DNA of 64,000 nt, taken from Axinella damicornis. Its lineage: Eukaryota > Porifera > Demospongiae > Axinellida > Axinellidae. The stretch lies in the NCBI GenBank assembly GCA_963931865.1, contig OZ007515.1, forward strand, positions 11,047,663 to 11,111,662, in the 5' to 3' direction. Position numbers and translations under genes: made by a program. The notes beneath the pieces are model-generated. The model worked only from the letters and a program-made list of their open reading frames with translations. It searched no databases and was not told the DNA's origin. Below, piece after piece: positions 42,215 to 55,997 of the stretch (its first letter is position 1; each line of letters starts with the position of its first letter).

Positions 42215-45200
42215 TTACACAGAATGGTCTTCTGAGCTCTTTGCCGGATCCTCGGCCTCATAATATTCATAAGGTTCAATCACACTGTCTCTGTACTTCC
42301 CATCGGCTTCCTCACTAAATGTAGTCTGTGTTGTTACTACTGACTCTGCACGATAATATTTATTCTGCTCTCGAATTGTCGTCTGCGTGACGGTGAGCAA
42401 TGCATGTGAACCTTTCTGACTACTACTGCGTACCACACACACGACAATGATGACTGCACCAACAGCAATAGCAGCTACTACAACAACTGACACTACAACA
42501 GCTGCTGCAATAATTGCTCCACTTGGTGTTGTTTGTCCTGTAGGAGAAGGACAAAGTTGTCAAGTAGTAGCCGCTACCTAATGTACAGCGGGGGGTTGCG
42601 GGAGAAATCTTTTGCGAATTTCACATTTCTGTGGTGATTCGTGAAAGTTTTATCTCAGAAATTCAACGTGGAATTGGTTCCGGACACAGCAACATCCCAA
42701 TGTAACTGCAATTGTTTCCATGCGTGAGAATCGTCTCCACTGAGTACCGAGGTTTGCTTATTTCCACGTTTACCAAAGCCAGACGGCTGCCAACAATGAG
42801 GTCAAATAGGTACTAGATACTAAACCATCCAGCACCACGGGGGGGGGACCCTACGCTGACCTCCAAGTGGGGGAAGTACAACCACTTCACTCCCAGAGAG
42901 AAGGCTAAGATGGCAACACCAGCTGCCGAACATGTAACTGTTACCTATGGACTCCACTGCATAGCTCTGTAACACCAGCTGCCGACACGATACTGTTACC
43001 TATGGACTCCACTGCATAGCTCTGTAACACCAGCTGCCGACACGATACTGTTACCTATGGACTCCACTGCATAGCTCTGTAACACCAGCTGCCGACACGA
43101 TACTGTTACCTATGGACTCCACTGCATAGCTCTGTAACACCAGCTGCCGACACGATACTGTTACCTATGGACTCCACTGCATAGCTCTGTAACACCAGCT
43201 GCCGACACGATACTGTTACCTATGGACTCCACTGCATAGCTCTGTAACACCAGCTGCCGACACGATACTGTTACCTATGGACTCCACTGCATAGCTCTGT
43301 AACACCAGCTGCCGACACGATACTGTTACCTATGGACTCCACTGCATAGCTCTGTAACTCACTCCTATCCTCATGTGCTTAACTCAAGCTCACTGGCATT
43401 ACCACAAATCCGCAAAAGTTTTCTCCTGTGAAAGAGATCCACTATATGGCATCTCAAAGATGGAAGTTTTTCCTCTAACGTACAGTGTGCAGAGCGTTGT
43501 CATAAAATGCTCAAGGGATTACTAGAAGCACTGGAGTGCCATGATGCTTTAGTTTAGACTAATAACTGGGAATATGCATATGCACAGTATGCTTCGCATA
43601 CGCGAGCATAATTAGTAGGTGTGGCCTCATGTTATGGGCCATGTGCATTAAAAGGTACTCACCTGTCGATATTCCATCCGTCCCTCCTGTTGATGGGATC
43701 GTGGCGTTGGTTGTAGTTGGGGTGATGGATGTGGTTGGGAGGGACTGCGAGGACGATGTAGTAGAGGGGCCTACAAGGAGCAGGTGCACAGAAGTGAACA
43801 AAGCATTAGCACTATTGGTCAGGGCTGCAACGAGCAATGTTATGAACTCTTGGTTACACCAATGAACTGAACTACCATTACGTACGTTTTGTTACACAGC
43901 CACACAAACAGTAGTACTTTGCTACTGTGTGAACGCGAACAATATTTTGCCTTCTTTGAAACAAACTAATTCGAGACTTGAATAACCAATTTGGCAATAT
44001 AGTAGAGGGTCTCAGGCAGACAACAGACTCGACTTTGGTTCATGCATTATCCCGGCATCGACTGTTACTATAGTTTGCTCTCATGTACTAAGTATAGGAT
44101 CTACTACGTCGACGCGGAGTTTATGCGATTTATCCTCTGCGGGAAAGTTTGGCCGAGGCGAAGCAGATGCTAAACTTTCCCAAGGAGGATAAACCGCATA
44201 ACCTCCGAGTCGACGTAGCAGATCCAGCTTCTACCACAGACATAACCTCCAAGTCAAGTTAGTCGCTGGATCCGGCTGCTAGACAGCTACATGTACAACT
44301 CTCTGATTCTCAGCACAGCGTGGCGATCCTTTGATGTACCGCGGAGGATAAACTCCGCTATGACGTCATAGCTGAGGTTATGCGATTTATCCTCTGCGGT
44401 ACATCAAAGGAACGCCCACGCACTGTGGTAGAAAAACCATTTAACCACTCACCTGAAATCACTGTGGGGGTAGTTGATGGCACAGAACCTAGAGGAAGGG
44501 GGTAGAGCAATGGAGGTAAGAACAGTGGTTCACCAAGTAATAACAACTATAGACAAAGATCAAGTTCCTGGCAAATTTGAATGCGCACAGGAAAATTCCA
44601 TTGACGGAAGTGAGTATGGTATGTTACTAGCCTCATCCCCAGGCCACGTCATGGGAATGAGGCTAGCTATGTTACATGCATACTCTAGAGGCAGTAGTTT
44701 GAGCTAGCATAGCATAAACAACAAATTTGTTATGAAGTGTAGCATAATTACGAGTACTATAGGTCATAATAGCAAACTCTCAATATTTACGTAGTTTAGT
44801 AACTCATCTAGCTAGCTAAAACAAAGCAGCACCTGGAATAGCATAATCAAAACTTGGCCATGGGAAGTCATCGATATTCACACTACTTGGGTATGGTTGT
44901 GAAAAATATCTCAGCTGGTCCCGGAAATTTTCTGTGGATTCAATTTCTCTCTCTCTCATCACTAACTTTGGCCTTAAATTATCACCTTTCTTCACAAAAG
45001 TATACATGTGTAGGTATACTCAATACACTGCACAAAGACTACTTCGTACCGTTTACAGAGACGTGAACTGATTTCTCAATGATAGCAACGCCACTTCTGG
45101 AGTTGATTCTTGCACGAACCACATAGTCACCTTCATCAGCACTCATGGCATTTTCTTTTCTCAGAAAAATAGTAAACCCGTGGGATCCATTAGTGACAGG

Positions 45201-48200
45201 CTGGAATGCCCCGCTGCCGCTAGGACAAGTTGCAGTATCACGGCAATCATATAGAAGGTTCTCAGGAGTCAAAGCTCCTTTAAATAGTTGGAGAAATTCA
45301 GTTTCCTGTGGCATCATGCACGGCCCCCAGTTAATAAATGTGATTCTAGCATCAATCATGACTGGCTCTCCAGCCTGGACAGTAATCACGTCTCCTTCTC
45401 CACAATCTTGTGCACCACAGGAGGCAAACACTGCTCTTCCTGCATTATGCGTGTGTGTGGGTGTGGTGTGTGTGGGTGTGGTGTGTGTGGGTGTGGTGTG
45501 TGTAGTGAAACATAAGAGGGGGAATTGACGAAATGGGAATTGACCAAATGGGAATAAACCAGAGATACAACCATCCATCTGCTATGAAAGATAATTTGTA
45601 CTGTATGTTGATTGTGCAACAGGAAGCCACATGGCAATTCGACCGGACTCGATCTCCTCATCCCTGTGCGGGACTCTGATCCGCGAGATTAAGCAAGCAG
45701 TGCCCAACAGTGGGGAGGTCAAATGCGAGGCCAACAGATCGAGGAAACTGCACTGAGCCGTCCTTCTGATCTGCTTTTATACCTTGAACATCAATGGCCA
45801 GCATTTATCTACACAAAATTATGGTAAATGAAGCCACACCTATCCACCATGGGTGTACTTGTGAAAGCATACTCTATGCATGCACCTCCTACTCTTTAGG
45901 TAAGATGGAATCAGTACAAGACACTATATCAGGACCCAGTGCTAAATTGCTAATGCACTTCACCAGAGACACTATCAATATATTACCGTGTGTTTGTCTG
46001 TGTGTGTGTGTGTGTGTAACGGAAGTAGGATGTTCGAGGGGCGGGACTAGACTAGTGACGCGCGACCTTCAAACCTCGAACTCCGGGAAGAATGTTCGAG
46101 AACATTGGGCATGGGCTGGCTGGAAGCTTCTAGAACAGCTGACGGATGCAATATCGGTGAGCAGCAGTGAAAGCGGACACAATCTGGGAGCTGCAGGTGA
46201 AGCCGGAGCAGCAGTTGAAGCGGACGCAATTGAGGAGCAACAGCCGAAGCGGACGCAATCGGGGAGCGTAACGGACGCAATCGGGGAGTAGAAGCTGAAG
46301 CAGACACAAGTGGCTGAAGCAGACACAAGTGGCGAGCAGCAGGTGAAGCGGACGCAAACGGGGAGCGCCAGTTGAAGCGGATCGATGCAATCGGCGAGCA
46401 GCAGGTGAAGCGGACGCAAACGGGAGCAGCAGCTCTGACAGAGAGCTGTCCGGCGCCGAATTACTCACGTAGGCGAACAAGGGGGAAGTAGCTGAGCGAA
46501 CGAAGCAAGTTCAGCTACTTGTACATAATGTTGTCTGTGTGCACACAGACACAACAAGGGAGGTACGGTATGCGTCTTTAAAAAGGAAGAGTGTTTGCGG
46601 AACCACTTCCCTCACGGTTCTGGATTTACATGCGAAGCTGCACTGAAACTAGGCACACACAAAGCCAGTGCTCCTCGGGAGAAGCCTTCCGCATCTTTGG
46701 AAACCATCCAATTCTCGGAAATACGTAGTCTTCTGATATGTGGCAAAGCTGCACCGCAACCACATGTCGGGAAAACGTACCGAATCTTGGCATCAATCTT
46801 AAAGATGCGTACCATAAGATCCCTTTGCATCCAGTGACAGATAGCTCCCAGACACAATCGGCGATGGCCGTGTAAATTTTTCTCTCACACCTTTGTTCCC
46901 TCTTGCAGGCAGCCCATGTACATCATACCGACAGACATTATGCATACACATACATACACACAGAACTGGACTGACCTAGTACGAACACACAGGTCGTATG
47001 TGGTCCACCTGATGTCTGATATGAACACTGGTACGGCCCTTCATCACCAGCAACAACATTAAGTATATCTAGTCTGTTTCCGCCTCCTCTATACTTAGGA
47101 CCATCAACTGTTGGGGATAACTCCATTATCGGTTGTCCAGTGGACGCATCAAGGCGCTCCCAAGTCACTGCTCCTTGCCCTGAAGCACCGCACATCACCT
47201 GTGCTGTTTGGTTTCGACCAGAATTAAACCCTGTGCATGGACAATAGCATAACAAATTCTGTGAACAATTACAGGTGGTACATGTTTTCACAGTCTATCG
47301 AGCTAGACCAGTTTATCACGCTTCTGCAAACAGCACACGGATAAGTGCTCTACTGGGCAGCCCTTGTATTGTAAGTGATGCTCAGTATGCACCGTGGGGC
47401 GAGCATATGTGAATACGTTACACTTAATATGAGCGGGACCCTGCCCATGCCCAATAGGTGTTATCTAGCGACGGAAACGTCCAACCAGGCCTACAACTTC
47501 TCCTGTCAGCCAACCCTACACCCCGCCTCCTTCAGCTCCTCGGACAGTAGTGTTGCAACTGGTGGGCAATATGGCAATTGCAAGCAATGGTCCACAGATA
47601 TTATGGGAACAGCAACTAGACAGAATGCGCATGCTCAGAACTGGCATACGTGTGATATCTCATGATCAATGGCCAATGAAATCCAATCTCTGCTGAACAG
47701 TACCACAATCCCAGTATGAACATAGATAACCGCACTCCAAACACACTCCAGCCGCACTCGCATAACAGGGTTTCATTTGGGGGGTGGTAGGTGGTATCCC
47801 CCCCCCCCCCCCCCCCTTGAGTCTTGGCTGCTGCCCCCTCTTGACCCAAGAAGCATTACGGATGCAAGGCAACTCCTGCTTCCCTCCCTACTCCACCACA
47901 CTACGATTTTGTCACCCCTTGAATTTTGAAATGAAACACTGGAGAACAGCCTTGTTGAGAGTAACGCTTCCTGTACCAAGGGGGAGGGCCTGGCTGGGAA
48001 TGCAGTTGTGCGAGACAGGTATTGTAAGGAGGCAGAGTTGTGAATAGTAGCCTCCTTTGAAAGCTTACATTTCGAACGGTATGAGCGTTTATAGCAAAAC
48101 AGGCATGATCATACCGGAAATTCGGTGGCACCATTCTACGTATATAGTGCTGCTAGTCACATGTACAGCACATTAACTCCCCAGTCACATGTACAGCACA

Positions 48201-48430
48201 TTAACTCCCCAGTCACATGTACAGCACATTAACTCCCCAGTCACATGTACAGCACATTAACTCAGCACACGAACACAGTACTTACGATACTGAGAAGCTG
48301 CATCGCATAGTAGACACAGTGGACAGCTTTGCATTGCACAGGTCTGTGCTACAGCTGACCCAGTCGTGAGGAGGAGCAGGTGTGCCAAACAAAGCAGCTG
48401 CTTCATCTGCAATCCCCTTCTGGTTTCCAT
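42215..48430 (-). CDS. Ig-like transmembrane receptor A, tyrosine-rich tail
   Basis: Exons on the minus strand are 48430-48286, 47230-46976, 45439-45050, 44488-44453, 43770-43663 and 42537-42215. All junctions are phase 1 and the product is about 418 residues. Exon 1 holds a signal peptide (MKQLLCLAHLLLLTTGSAVA; the ATG at 48406 starts it directly, 48430 adds eight residues). Exon 2 is a canonical Ig domain (VMCGASGQ, VTWERL, DEGPYQCSY). Exon 3 is a second Ig-like domain without the usual core Cys pair but with five Cys shared with receptor B, ending ADEGDYVVRARI. Exons 4 and 5 are a Ser/Thr/Pro stalk. Exon 6 carries the transmembrane helix (about residues 319-347), then a 71-residue tail with six Tyr (NKYYRAE, GKYRDS, PYEYYEAE) and no canonical ITIM or ITAM. 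It is a paralogue of the gene at 58114-63378. Presumed cell-surface recognition receptor; ligand unknown. Confidence 0.85.
42915..43355. repeat. 55-bp minisatellite, eight copies
   Basis: AACACCAGCTGCCGACACGA recurs at 42971, 43026, 43081, 43136, 43191, 43246 and 43301, with identical 55-base units. A first, diverged 56-base unit is at 42915. It sits in the intron between the stalk and transmembrane exons of receptor A. There is no spacer diversity, so it is not CRISPR-like. Confidence 0.97.
44099..44226. mobile_element. Hairpin element (TACGTCGA arms)
   Basis: CTACGTCGACGCGGAGTTTA with GCGATTTATCC and GAAAGTTT is mirrored by AAACTTTCCC, GGATAAACCGC and GTCGACGTAG. It lies in an intron of receptor A, next to a second hairpin of related sequence. 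Confidence 0.85.
44330..44409. mobile_element. Second hairpin, related interior
   Basis: CTTTGATGTACCGCGGAGGA then TAAACTCCGC pairs with GCGATTTATCC and GCGGTACATCAAAG around a GACGTCATAGC centre. The shared GGATAAA(C/T) blocks tie it to the neighbour at 44099. Confidence 0.8.
44629..44667. mobile_element. Short hairpin MITE
   Basis: TAGCCTCATCCCCAGGCC faces TGGGAATGAGGCTAG. The flanks GTATGTTAC and CTATGTTAC agree at eight of nine bases. Intronic in receptor A. Confidence 0.75.
45450..45560. repeat. CA-rich tract and foldback-core motifs near the Ig2 acceptor
   Basis: 45451-45510 is GTGTGTGTGGGTGTG-type repeat, which on the gene strand is CA-rich DNA 10 bases before the acceptor of exon 45439. 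Next to it, 45524-45557 carries GAATTGACGAAATGGGAATT and a further GACCAAATGGG unit, the same short repeat that forms the core of the foldback at 2884-3402. Confidence 0.8.
46000..46520. repeat. Composite dispersed repeat with VNTR, copy 3
   Basis: (TG)n, ACGGAAGTAGGATGTTCG with the GGGGCGGGACTAGAC block, GAATGTTCGAGAACATTGGG, VNTR units around GAAGCGGACGCAA and GAGCAGCAG, GAGAGCTGTCCGGCGCCG, and the terminal AAGTAGCTGAGCGAACGAAG hairpin. It is diverged from the 8 kb copies, so this is an independent insertion. It lies in an intron of receptor A, and the open frames are artefacts. Confidence 0.8.
46780..46860 (+). mobile_element. Reverse-transcriptase motif fragment
   Basis: One frame reads GINLKDAYHKIPLHPVTDS, which fits the LTR-retrotransposon RT signature of the form DLKDAYHQIPLHP. 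Only this short piece is recognisable and flanking frames are broken. It is a degraded fragment in an intron of receptor A. Confidence 0.5.
48155..48262. repeat. 28-bp tandem repeat, about four copies
   Basis: CACATGTACAGCACATTAAC recurs with CTCCCCAGT spacers at about 48158, 48186, 48214 and 48242. It lies in the first intron of receptor A, next to the signal-peptide exon. Confidence 0.92.
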
Positions 48431-51400
48431 CACGTCTACTGGTACTTAAATCCTATATCAATGCGTGTGCTGGAAGAGTACTGTGCGTGTGTTGGAGGAG
48501 TAGTGTGTGCGTTGAGTGTGAACAGGAAATACAGCTAGTCTCGGTCCCAGACCCAACCAACTAGAAGCGATACACACGCTGGATAAATGGTCTGGGAATG
48601 AGGAGCATAATTATGTGTATCATGCAGGAGATGCCTTGCAGGAAGTGAGGTGCACGCTGAAGGATAAATACACCCCACACTACATGTGCCCTATGGGTGG
48701 GGGGTGAGGGGTGGGGGGTGGGGGGTGAGGGTTGCATACAGTACATGTGCGATTGGAGGGGTTGCACATGTGCGATGATTATGATTATGGGAGGGAGGGG
48801 GGGGGGGGGGGGGGGGGGTTACACACTACAAGTGTTGCGGGTGGTAGCTAACAACAGTGCTGGATGCATATTCATCAAAGCTGAGTTGTGTCATGGCATT
48901 CCATCCTGATGAGGGATGAACCACAGTGAACACCATGACACTAAGGTCACCGCTGAGAAACGCATTCATGATGTACATGTAACTACCGCACTTCCTGCTT
49001 TGAATATTCCCCATCACATGAGGCCGGTATTCCCCTGCAGCAGTCATTCAACCACTGGGTTTCCTCACCAGTAACAACTGGGAATAATAACTTTGAGCAC
49101 AATAGCAGCACCATGCAAGCATACGGCCAGCATAATTTGTGGGTCTGTAGCAAGCAACAGTGCTACATGTTCATCAGAGGTGAGTTCATGCCTTCATGTC
49201 CTGGCTGTTACTGGCTCAAACCAGGGGCCTCGCTATGATTATGAATGCAAGAGGTAGTGACTAGCAAGAGGTACAGTCTACTACTACAGTACTTTAGTAT
49301 ACAAGTGGAAAAGCTGCTAACTCAGCAGTGGGAGGAGGGTGCGGCAGCTCAGGTTTTGTAACCGTAGGAGAGGCTCAGGTGGGCGTAGATGGCACATTTT
49401 AGCAACAACATTCAGTGTAACTTGGGAGCACACTGTGTATAAGTTTACGATGACCCCTAAGAAGAGAAAGTTGGTTGCTGGACACCTGATATTGTTCGGT
49501 GTTTGGTGTTTCAACTTCCACATAATAAGTTGGGGAAAATGAAATCCAGGCCTACAGCCGAGTATGTAAACCAGGCAGTACGTCGATCAGCAAACCAAGC
49601 GGCACAAACCGCCCGGAAGCAAAAACTCTGCACTGATGAACACGTACATCAGTGAACACAGAGGTATGTTACGTTCATGATCTAACTGCTAGACTTCCTG
49701 CTTTGAGACACAAAATATTCCCCTACTACTCCGTGATTAACCACTGATTAGACAATTAGTCCGCTTGAGAATATCAGGCCGGACAATAGCAGCACTGCAA
49801 CATATTGCCAGCACATGTGTGGTCGTTACAATCGATTTGAAAGGCATTTGGTATAAATAAAACTTTGCTCTACCAACTGGGCTCCCCCCCGCCCCACACA
49901 CACACAAATTCAACTCTGTTCGAACTAGGGAAAGGCCGGGAGAGAGAATGCTCAACCACCAAGATGCATAAACCCAACTAAGTACAAGCCATCATCCAAA
50001 CTATTTGAAGAACCTGTGTGAATGATGTGTGATGTGGAGGACCTACAACAATTTCAAACACACATTGGCTTCTAACAAAATTATGCACTTTCAATTGAAC
50101 AATATGCTACTACCATCCAGTGTTCAGACATAAACCACAAAACCTCACTGAGGGCCAGGTCTCATGTACAAGTATATATTTTCACAAACTTCAAAGCGAG
50201 AATCAAACCTCTATACCACTTCACAACAATCTCTGAAACAGAAACAAATAATAAAACTCCCCCTGGACACACTGATGTCCAGGTATGGTTAAATCCAGGA
50301 CTGTTGACTAGTGAAAAGTGAGAATTGGTAAAATTGTGTATCTCAACTTCATCGAGTCACATACACAATCACGTACATCCACGCTGCAGATATACAAACT
50401 CTGAGTTATCAAAAATGAGTTATCAAACGTTCACGCTTTAGGCTAATTTGTGATCTTAGCTTGTGATTGTGGCTACGTTAACTGTCTCTCCAGTGGCTGC
50501 TATAGGCACTTAGTGCTATGCATTCTCCCAGACAAGGAACTTTGCCATTGCCGCAAGCGACATCAAGAACCTGAGTCTCACTAAGGCTATGGGCCTAAAG
50601 AGTTAAACAGTCCGGAACTCGGCTGTTTGCATATCACTTTTGCATTTTAGCCTTTGGTTTGCTGGCCTGCTTTTGCAACTCACGCATCAAGGTCATCTGC
50701 TTCTCCGGAGACAGATTATCCCCTGGGATCCTTGCTAGCATCTGTACATTACAGTAGACACACTGACAGGCATCCTAGTCTATTTGGCCAGACCATTCTC
50801 TCGCCACACAGGAAGTTGTGGGCGGAGCAACCAGAAAGTCACCTAGCCATCAATACTAATGACATCTGCCAGACCCACTCTCACAACTTCATGCGTGGTG
50901 GGGTCTATAAGCATACCATAGTCGCTTGTTATTAGGTGCAGCTCACCTATAGGTGCGTATTTGCTGTTAGGCGCAGGTTCAACTCTTGTTCTAGCTACTC
51001 GTTATTAGTTTTCTTCCAGAAACACTGCCATTTTCGATCATACAGAGTGGAAAAAGCTATAATTCGAAATGAAGCGCACTTCCTATTCAAGGAATGTCAT
51101 TCTAAATTAAGTGTATCTCACTTACAGGTGCATATTTCCCTCCAGTGGAGATATAGGCGGATGCACCTGATACTACGTTATGGTGACAACGTGGTGTTAG
51201 TTGGAACGTGACTAGAACTCTGTGTCTCCCGCCATAAAATAGTTACGAACAAGGAACAAACACGAGCAGATATCTTGTCTAAAGGAAGCCATCTTGACCT
51301 CTGAAGCAAAGTGACTAGGATAAATGTTTGAGGTGATACGCTGGGACCTCCCCATTGGGAGGTGGGTGCCACGAACACCTGTAGAGTGACCTTACCATAG

Positions 51401-52377
51401 AGGTTCCACTGTCATTTGAGCCTATGGACACCCTAAAACCTCCAGTTCTCTTGGCATTGGTGGTGATATGCGTCATCCATCCTGAGTGAATCATGGCTCA
51501 AACCACATCCACTCAACAATATGTAAGCGTCACAACAGTGCAAAATTTTGCCTTACAAGGTGAGAGGTCTAAGTTCACTTGTTCAAAACAACCCACCTGT
51601 GACCCAGCACAGAACAAAGGCTTTCCATGCACAGCCAATCATGGGGAGACAACATGGTGGACTTTCTACTCCTACTCTTACTCAGAAACTGACACCCTCA
51701 CACCTCTCCCTGTCCCATCCTTCCTGCTGGTACAGAACCCATGAGCCCAGGATATGGCCAAACGTGGTGCCATGCATGAGCACATCTCACACTGACAGCT
51801 GAACATTGCACTACTGAACACATGTCTGATTAGCATGCCGAGACTGTGCGCGCTTCATGAACCCTATAAGGATGAGTGACATCATGTGACACAATACAAT
51901 ATCTCATGTGATATCCTATCATCGGACTCCCTGGAGGACCAGCCAGGTGGCTGAAGGGACATTTCCTGTCTAAAATTAAAATTTATCTATCTATCTATCA
52001 TATACGGTCACGTAACATCATATGTCACGTGATGCCATATAATGTCATGTGGTGTTCAGCTTTCAAGCATGCACCAGAGCAATGGCTTGAGGCTACAGGG
52101 AATTCACTACACAGTGCAAGATGCTGATTGGTTGGAGCTGCTGCCAAACACTACCATTCCAAACACCCACCCTTCATCCAGGATTTGGCAGTACTGTTGC
52201 ACAAGGCATTAGTGAATTATGCTGGGCTAATTGGGAGCCTAATAGCACCCTTCAGTAGAGAAGCACACGCTGCCACATTTTTTGTCCCTTCGCACTATAG
52301 CAGAGGTATGCCCGTAATGCTGGTAACAATCTCCTACTATGTTCAGTGCTATGCTCGACTTGTGGCACAATCACTGT

Positions 52378-52650
52378 TTGCGTCCGCTTCAGCTGATGCT
52401 CCCGATTGTGTCCGCTTCAGCTGCTGCAGGATTCCAGTCCCTACCGCTCTTCGAGTTTTCAGTCGGTCTCCAAGATTCTAGCCAATTCTTCATAGAGTTA
52501 ATTCAGTCCACAATCAGATGCTTTTCACGCAAGGTTAAAACATGAAGGTCATGCATCACTAGGTCAATAGTCCAGTCCCGGCCGACGAATGCCCCACTTC
52601 CGTACGACACACAGACAGACAAACACACTAAAAATCCTAATGTGTTGACA
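52378..52650. repeat. Inverted partial copy of the composite repeat
   Basis: GCGTCCGCTTCAGCTG, CAGCTGCTGCAGGATTCCAG, a ...ATGAAGGTC block and GCCCCACTTCCGTACG followed by CACAGACAGACAAACACAC are the reverse complement of the 8.1 kb element, with only two VNTR units left. Confidence 0.7.
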
Positions 52651-55375
52651 GAGGGAGATTTGAGCATAATTCACGTAGTTGACGCCATGGGATTATCAAC
52701 ACTGCACTACTGGTGGCATGTTTCATGCGATCAATCACTAGTAGGTGCAAATATAGATGAGGATTCCTTCGTATCTCCATGACAACACCAGGTGACCACA
52801 CCCACCATAGCGGAAACCAAACAGCAGGTGGCTTGTATACCAAATCCACTCTAGTACACTGCCCGTTTACTCTCCAACGAGTATCTATCTACTTGGGGAA
52901 CAGTAAGTAGCACAGCAAGCCTATGCACATACATCACCCCAGCTGAGAAGATGTATACAATGCGTACCAGCTCAAGTTTCAAAACACTGATTTTAAGAAA
53001 ACAAGCTTTCTTTTCCTGGAAAAGTTCATATGCGGGGCTGAATCCAGGAGCCTATAGACAGTATATACATCACACTCCCTTATATCGTAGTTGTAGCATC
53101 CTATTTGTATACACTGTCTCAGGCCTGCTCCTGGACTAAGCAGCCAAGTTTTATCAGTGTACAGTGGAACCTTGGGACCAGTATTCATGGCCACCATACG
53201 GACAAGTGGCTGCTTTAAGCAGACCATTTTGTACTGGATTAGCGCAAATGGGACCAGCAGCATGACCATAATTGACCGGTGACTGCCTTTAACAGACCAC
53301 TATGGACAGACAGGTTCCACACTAGTGACGTCGCCTGGTTGTTCTAGTGAGGAAGTGAATTGTCTCAGGCCTGCTCCTCGACTAAGCAGCCACAATCAGG
53401 GAGTTTTCTCAGTGTACTGCTAGTGACCTCCAACTAGGTAGGTTGCTCTAGCAAGGAAGTGACCCACAATTGAAGAATGCTGTGAATATACTCAATTCAA
53501 CCACTAAGAGTACAGGAACCCAATGGTATGATCAGAATTCAGGGAAACGAAGCCACAAGGATATCTCCCTCATTCTACACAGTGAGTAGTTCATCATGTA
53601 GTAACTGTTGAGTACCAGGACCTCGCCCCAGCACGGGCAGGACGAGGTTAACAAGAAATATTCCAATGAGTATACACACGTAGCTCCAGTCCGAATAGTG
53701 ACAAAGCTAATTACAGAAGGGGCATACCGTATAGTCACGCATTACTAAAGGCATGCACCTACATCTCCACAGGAGGAATATATGCACCTAATAACGAGGT
53801 GCCCTCAATTCCAAATAGTGCTCACCAAATAGTGCACTTCATTTGGAATTATAGCTTTTCCATGCACTCGGTAGGATCTGAAAATGGCAGAGTTTCTGGA
53901 AGGAAACTTCAGGACTTAAGGACTAGCTTGAGACAAGACTCAAACCTGTGCCTAACAGCAAATGAGTGCTTATAGGTGAGCTGTGCTTGACAACACGCGA
54001 CTACGGTATTGGGCAGCAGACTAGCATGTAGTTTGTGGGCCAATGTGAAGCGTCCCATCATGATGAGTCATGATGACATCATGGAGACTAACATAAGAAC
54101 CTTGACAACCATTATTCATGCAGCACATCTCACACATGGGATTGGCTGCATATCCTAAATAATACCCACCTCAAGATCAACAATTTAATCACTCATGAGG
54201 ATGTCAGCCACTTCCTTCCCACAACTTCTATTTACATTCCTTGAGAACAAGATCTGCCCACATATGGTCTCTGGAGATAATGTTAGTACATGTTGATTGC
54301 ATTATCAGAACCATGCAGCCAGGACATTACAGAGAGGGTGAGCCAATCCACACCACGTCAAGTGGTCAGAATGTGTATTAGATCACAAGGACTCAGCCAT
54401 ACATAGCCACAGGTCTGAGTGAGGGAGTGACGGAGGTGGGATGTTGAGTGCCAGTAGTGACGCAAGACCTTCATACTCCCAAGACCTAACCTACTTAGCG
54501 TGGTCTGGACCCAATATTAATGCTCCTTGCCAGAGACACCATTGTACAAGTTGTGGTGCATTAGTGCAATTAAATTTGCAGGACTCCTGCAGAAGCAGCG
54601 ACTGAGAGCTTGCAGACCTCTGAAAAGAGAATTGTCCTAGGCTACGCTGATGCGGAACCCCATGAGGGAGACGAGAGCACAGAGAGCTGCGTTAGGGACT
54701 GGACTCACAATACAATTAGCTGAAGCAAGCACTTGTATCATAGTGCAGTCTTCCTCAGTAACTGGCCTCCATTGCTATCCTCCTCCGCTGGTAATCCCTA
54801 CAGTGATGTAACCTACTTCTCTGAAACTTGGATGTGCCCTCAGACTCAATTTGTCTACAGCCATAAATCTCTGGCACACTACATGCTAAATAAGCAGATC
54901 ACCTCTGAATGACCTCCATCTGCTTGTACCCCAAGGGTGGCCACTATGCACGTACATAGTGTCTGGGAGCAACAAAGTCGGGGATAGGCGGGTAGGACTA
55001 GACTAGTGATGCGTGCAACTACATGTAATTTACTGACCCCAATCTCATGTCATGAAAGGGTGTGGCATTTATATTCAACATTTGGGCCCAATATCTGGAC
55101 CCAGTGCTAATGCTCTTTGCCAGAGACACTCTCACACGATCCAGGCTTTCGAGGCTCAGTGCGTCTGAGTAATGAACTGCGTCAGAGTAATGAGCTATGC
55201 CAGACCAATGCAGATGCAGTGAAGTGGGTGAGAGCTTGTGAGACGTCTGCGTGGAGAGCTGCCCAGTGCCGGGCTCGTGGACGCAATGAGGAAGTAGTAT
55301 AGACCTTATGAAAACGATGCCATGCACAGATTGCAAGAAACAAAAGCTCAGATGTTTTTTGCCATACTAACTAAC

Positions 55376-55600
55376 AACAGTGTGGCCAAGTGGTTAAAGC
55401 ACTCGACTGTGGAGTGAGAGGCCACAGGTTCGAGTCCCACCAGTTGCACCTAGGAAGGGTTTTTCTCCAGGTTTCTGGTTTCCCTTCCCAGGAGAGCCTT
55501 CATATTATTAGCCTCATGGCTAGGTGGCTTTATCCTTACACCAATCACTCTGTGTGCATGGGTGTAAAACTCGTATAGAGAAAAAAAACAGAAAAAAAAC
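55376..55600 (+). repeat. tRNA-derived SINE
   Basis: Box A TGGCCAAGTGG (55383-55393) and a perfect box B GGTTCGAGTCC (55428-55438) have tRNA-like spacing with a pairing acceptor/anticodon region. An unrelated body follows (TTTCTCCAGGTTTCTGG), ending in A-rich GAAAAAAAACAG repeats. The cloverleaf is imperfect, so this is a SINE head and not a functional tRNA. Confidence 0.75.
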
Positions 55601-55997
55601 AGTGTTTTTGCCACTTAATTTTACGGCTGCCTGCATCATGTGCACGTAACTTCAAGGCGTAATTGCATACGGTCTACAGCTGAAGCAAATGAACTGGGTA
55701 AAGCTACTCACAATATCTCATGATGGTCAACTGCTCCTGAACAAATGCACATGCTGTATAGTGACATAAAATCCAACGGTTTTTGAAGCAAGACGAGAGA
55801 AATGTTTGCGCCCATGCAAGCAGAAAACTGGTACCTTAAAAGGGCTGCAGACAGTATGATACCAAACTGGCTGGTCAGATAGGATAATTATGTCAATATG
55901 AGAGTCCACTTACTTTCATTTTCAGGACTACCCCCACTCCCAAAAGGCCATAAACTAGATCTGTTTCGTCCTACAATTCTCTGCTCCTCATAAAGAC

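Noticed and set aside
42915..43355. CRISPR-like array
   Set aside because: The 55-base units are contiguous and identical with no unique spacers, and the context is a eukaryotic intron.
55376..55450. Functional tRNA gene
   Set aside because: Boxes A and B are good, but the anticodon and acceptor stems mispair and a SINE body with an A-rich tail follows.
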